Source: Treponema sp.
GTDB taxonomy: Bacteria; Spirochaetota; Spirochaetia; Treponematales; Breznakiellaceae
Reading direction: 5' to 3'
NCBI GenBank assembly: GCA_031263435.1
Contig: JAISFT010000145.1
Span: 1 to 7,796, forward strand
DNA length: 7,796 bases
Both the position numbers and the translations under genes were made by a program. This document shows positions 5,531 to 7,796 of this stretch, piece after piece (the stretch's first letter is position 1; the number at the start of each line of letters is the position of its first letter). Under the pieces are notes generated by a model. It worked only from the letters and a program-made list of their open reading frames with translations, was not told the origin of the DNA and searched no databases.

Positions 5531-7054
5531 TTATTGTTTTACGATACTGTACCCATAAAACTGGGAATTAAGCCCGTTCACCGGATACCCAGACAACCTG
5601 GAAGAAGCAATAACGATCTGCGGGTAGAGGTAGAGCCAGACACTGGCCGCCTCATCGGCGATGATCCTGTTTACTTCCAGGAGTTTCCTGACCTGCTCAT
5701 CGGGGGTAGCGGACAGTTCGGCCTGGTTTACAAGTTCCGTTACCCGGGGATTGTTGTATCCCCAGTAGAAATCGGGGTTGCCGTACCATACCACGTCCCG
5801 GTCATTTACATGCTCCTGGAGGGTGGCGGTAAAATTTCTGTCCCGAAAGACCTTGGTGTACCATTCATCGGCGGATATGGGATTGATGGTCACTTCCACA
5901 CCGATTTTGGCAAGTTCGCTTTTGACAAATTCGGCGACCAGGGGGTGGGGATCGTAGGTGGGAGAATCAAGGGTAAAGGAGAAACCATTGGGATAGCCCG
6001 CCTGGACAAGGAGAGATTGGGCAAGGACGGGGTCATAGGGGTTCGTGTTGACCAGGGAAGGATCGTACCAGGGATCGGTGGGGGGTACCATAGAACCGAT
6101 GAGGGAACCATATGTACCCCAGACGGAACTGAGCAGCTTCTGCCGGTCAATGGCGGAATAAACGGCCTTGCGGACCAAAGTGTTGTCAAAGGGTTTTACC
6201 CGGTCATTGAAGGCCAAGAGTTCCTTGGTTGTGGACGCCCCGTTATTGATCACAAAGCCGGCATTATTTTCAAATTGGGAAATAGCGTCAGGACTTTGGA
6301 CTGTGGTGATGATATCAACCTGTCCGCTCAGGAGGGCGTTGTTCAAGGCGCTGGCATCGGTGAAGTAATTGAACACCACCCCGGTGTTTTTTGCGGCCTG
6401 ACCCCAGTACCCATTCCATTTTTTCAGGCTCAGGGAACTGCCCCGGATCCAGGTATCCAGAACGTAAGGCCCGGTTCCGTCTTCGGTAGTCCTAAGGTCC
6501 CTGCCGTCGGCGTTCACTATCCACACATAGGACAGGGTATAGGGGAAGGAGATAGAAGGGCTGTTAAGGGTAAAGATCACGGTTTTGGCATCCGGAGTGT
6601 CGATGCTCTTGATTACCTGGTAACTTGACTTCCGGGCCGCCAGGGAGGATTCGGCGCTTACCCGTTCAAAGCTGGCCTTTACATCCGCTGAACTCAGGGC
6701 TTTGCCGGAATGGAATGTAACACCCTCCCGAAGGGTCACCGTATAGGTAAGACCATCATCACTTTTGACATAGTTCGTAGCGAGGAGGTTTTCTACCTTT
6801 CCCTCATCGGTTAGCCTGAAGAGTCCCTCATAGACGTTTCCGTTAAAGGCCTCTGTAATACCCTGGCCCCCGGCATCAACATTCGAAAGGTTGCCCGGTT
6901 CGTAAAGAGAACCGATATAAATAATCGCCTGTTCCGGATTCGCCGCTGGCGAATCCCGCCTTCCACCCGCGAAAAGCATCGGGGCAGCCGCTATCGCCAC
7001 AATAAGCAGGAGAGCCGGAGATACCCGCCGAGAGAATACTGTCTTTGTGTTCAT
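5531..7054 (-). CDS. ABC transporter substrate-binding protein, peptide/nickel family (SBP_bac_5)
   Basis: Extracytoplasmic receptor of the importer, 507 residues. A signal peptide occupies about 1-29: basic residues K4, R9 and R10, a hydrophobic core at 11-28, and likely cleavage after 'LFA'. There is no cysteine at the cleavage point or anywhere else, so it is not a lipoprotein and should be soluble in the periplasm. The mature part has the family hallmark spanning about 104-132 ('YTVTLREGVTFHSGKAL', 'SADVKASFERV') and the GTGPY block (193-197) before 'WNGYWG'. Family members bind di- or oligopeptides, nickel chelates or other small ligands between two lobes and deliver them to the permeases; which ligand applies here is not evident. 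It is first in the operon, with ribosome site GGAGGAA at 7061-7067 and a promoter region upstream. A perfect 9-bp palindrome lies in its linker codons (6936-6956). Confidence 0.93.
   Translation of the reverse strand: MNTKTVFSRRVSPALLLIVAIAAAPMLFAGGRRDSPAANPEQAIIYIGSLYEPGNLSNVDAGGQGITEAFNGNVYEGLFRLTDEGKVENLLATNYVKSDDGLTYTVTLREGVTFHSGKALSSADVKASFERVSAESSLAARKSSYQVIKSIDTPDAKTVIFTLNSPSISFPYTLSYVWIVNADGRDLRTTEDGTGPYVLDTWIRGSSLSLKKWNGYWGQAAKNTGVVFNYFTDASALNNALLSGQVDIITTVQSPDAISQFENNAGFVINNGASTTKELLAFNDRVKPFDNTLVRKAVYSAIDRQKLLSSVWGTYGSLIGSMVPPTDPWYDPSLVNTNPYDPVLAQSLLVQAGYPNGFSFTLDSPTYDPHPLVAEFVKSELAKIGVEVTINPISADEWYTKVFRDRNFTATLQEHVNDRDVVWYGNPDFYWGYNNPRVTELVNQAELSATPDEQVRKLLEVNRIIADEAASVWLYLYPQIVIASSRLSGYPVNGLNSQFYGYSIVKQ
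6936..6956. repeat. Perfect 9-bp palindrome in the binding-protein linker
   Basis: GGATTCGCC (6936-6944) and GGCGAATCC (6948-6956) pair perfectly around a three-base loop (GCT on +, AGC on the mRNA strand). It covers residues R33-P40 of the binding protein, just past the signal-peptide cleavage site, where sequence is free to vary. It resembles the array hairpins in size but its loop is not GNA. Confidence 0.75.
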
Positions 7055-7060
7055 GTCCTA

Positions 7061-7067
7061 TTCCTCC
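7061..7067 (-). promoter_or_regulatory. Strong ribosome binding site of the binding-protein gene
   Basis: On the minus strand GGAGGAA occupies 7067-7061. Its GGAGG core lies eight bases before the ATG at 7054, a near-ideal site that fixes the start of the first operon gene. Confidence 0.88.
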
Positions 7068-7080
7068 AAAATTAAATCCT

Positions 7081-7133
7081 ATTATACTCATAGGTTTTAT
7101 ATGTAAAATAAACTATCTGTTTTTCTTTGTCAA
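7081..7133 (-). promoter_or_regulatory. Promoter region of the ABC transporter operon
   Basis: On the minus strand a perfect -35 hexamer TTGACA (7133-7128) is followed after 17 bases by TATTTT (7110-7105, four of six -10 matches). Further down, a perfect TATAAT (7086-7081) lies about 30 bases before the start codon with no good -35 of its own. One or both may drive the operon, giving leaders of roughly 45 or 20 bases. The TATAAT overlaps a weak dyad CCTAT/ATAGG (7078-7082 and 7090-7094) that could be an operator but may be chance. The intergenic DNA is markedly A/T-rich, as promoters are. Confidence 0.65.
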
Positions 7134-7238
7134 TAGAATCGTCCCCAAAAGACTTCCAAACAACACTACTTTTTGTTGACATGTAATCGATCTACCCGAG
7201 GCAGGAACACGAACTGGCGGTCTACCGGGTTCGGAGAC

Positions 7239-7796
7239 TCAAGCCGAAGCTTCCCGGCCCAGGCGGAAGGCTTTTTTATTGGCCTCCACCAGCGCCGCTC
7301 CCTTGCCGGCAAAGGCGGCCTCTATGGCGGCCTCCAGGATTTCCGGCCCGATGGAAAGGAAGGGCGATGCGGCCCCCACCATGACCATGTTTACCGCCCG
7401 GGCCAGCCCCGCTTCTTTGGCCAGGGCGGCCGCGGCCACAACCTTCGCCAGGGGAAAGCCGCGGATGGCCGCAAGAATCGAATCGATCTCCGGATAGTTG
7501 GGGATGTTGATAAAGGGCTCCGCAGCGCTTACCAGGGCCCCGCCGGGGGAGAGCCATTCGGCGTAACGGAGGCTTTCCAGGGGCTCCATGCTGATGATAA
7601 GGTCCGCGCCGCCCCGGGGGACCAGATCGCCGGGGATGGGGGCGCCGGCGATGCGGAGATGGGCCAGCACCGCGCCGCCCCGCTGGGCCATGCCGTGGAC
7701 CTCCGACTGGCGCACCGCCAGGCCCTCCCCAACCGCCGCCTGGGCGATGATGGCGGCGATGGAAAGGACCCCCTGGCCCCCCACACCGGCAAGGAT
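7239..7796 (-). CDS. iorB: Indolepyruvate:ferredoxin oxidoreductase beta subunit, 5'-truncated by the window
   Basis: The visible 185 residues begin ILAGVGGQG and run to a TGA at 7239-7241. GVGGQG near the N-terminus and SEVHGMAQRGG in the first third are hallmarks of the IorB / 2-oxoacid:acceptor oxidoreductase gamma-domain family. The partner of IorA, it forms an oxygen-sensitive enzyme that oxidatively decarboxylates indolepyruvate and other aryl-pyruvates to aryl-acetyl-CoA, reducing ferredoxin. The GTG at 7784 is an internal valine of the GVGGQG motif, not a start: the frame stays open to 7796, and family length (about 190) implies only a few residues are missing. iorA would be expected just outside the window, upstream of iorB. 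The gene is very G/C-rich (47 of 60 bases in 7681-7740) compared with the ABC operon, for example 30 of 60 in 6721-6780. No clear terminator follows it. Confidence 0.87.
   Translation of the reverse strand: MLAGVGGQGVLSIAAIIAQAAVGEGLAVRQSEVHGMAQRGGAVLAHLRIAGAPIPGDLVPRGGADLIISMEPLESLRYAEWLSPGGALVSAAEPFINIPNYPEIDSILAAIRGFPLAKVVAAAALAKEAGLARAVNMVMVGAASPFLSIGPEILEAAIEAAFAGKGAALVEANKKAFRLGREASA

Noticed and set aside
5534..6628. Long + strand open frame opposite the binding-protein gene
   Set aside because: It is an antisense shadow; the minus strand carries the signal peptide, family motifs and strong ribosome site.
7176..7181. TTGACA on the + strand as a promoter
   Set aside because: No -10 hexamer lies 16-18 bases downstream, and it would read into the antisense of iorB.
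7241..7278. Intrinsic terminator on the + strand (AAGCC ... GGCTTTTTTA)
   Set aside because: The 5-bp stem has a loop of over 20 bases and lies inside iorB codons (the T-run is antisense to lysine codons); no + strand transcript is expected to end here.

Overview
The window looks like the left end of an assembled contig from a spirochaete, most likely a termite-gut or other host-associated Treponema-type organism. Three things suggest this. The solute-binding protein has a cysteine-free 'LFAGG' signal-peptide end of the kind common in treponemes. The peptide/nickel ABC operon is of a common type. The hairpin-dense intergenic DNA gives, on the minus strand, nonsense peptides that I recall from hypothetical proteins of termite-gut treponemes. 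The assignment is an inference, since no rRNA or other marker gene is present. The first 33 bases are not genomic: they match the Illumina TruSeq read-1 adapter.

Layout. 1-33 is adapter. 34-740 has no credible gene. Its first part holds one long inverted repeat, and 260-720 is an almost unbroken string of about 17 short, mostly perfect hairpins with different stems, most sharing a C-GNA-G loop on the + strand. 775-1995 (+) is a cytosolic, NAD-dependent Gfo/Idh/MocA-fold protein that resembles glycoside hydrolase family 109 (alpha-N-acetylgalactosaminidase type). It converges on a five-gene minus-strand operon at 2027-7054, with a hairpin in the 31-base gap between them. The operon reads binding protein, permease, permease, ATPase, ATPase. 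7055-7238 carries the operon's promoter region. 7239-7796 (-) is the indolepyruvate:ferredoxin oxidoreductase beta subunit gene (iorB), cut at its 5' end by the window edge.

How it works together. The ABC operon encodes a complete importer of the dipeptide/oligopeptide/nickel family. The binding protein is followed by a strong stem-loop, typical of operons that make more binding protein than membrane components, and the last genes overlap by four bases (GTGA, ATGA), which implies translational coupling. IorB acts in ferredoxin-linked oxidation of aryl-pyruvates from aromatic amino acids, so peptide uptake and amino-acid fermentation are plausible neighbours, but no shared transcript is shown. 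The GH109-like enzyme would act on amino-sugar glycosides inside the cell.

The most unusual element is the hairpin array. Its loops match a known class of very stable single-stranded DNA (and RNA) triloops, and a duplicated 32-base module in it shows a compensatory base-pair change.
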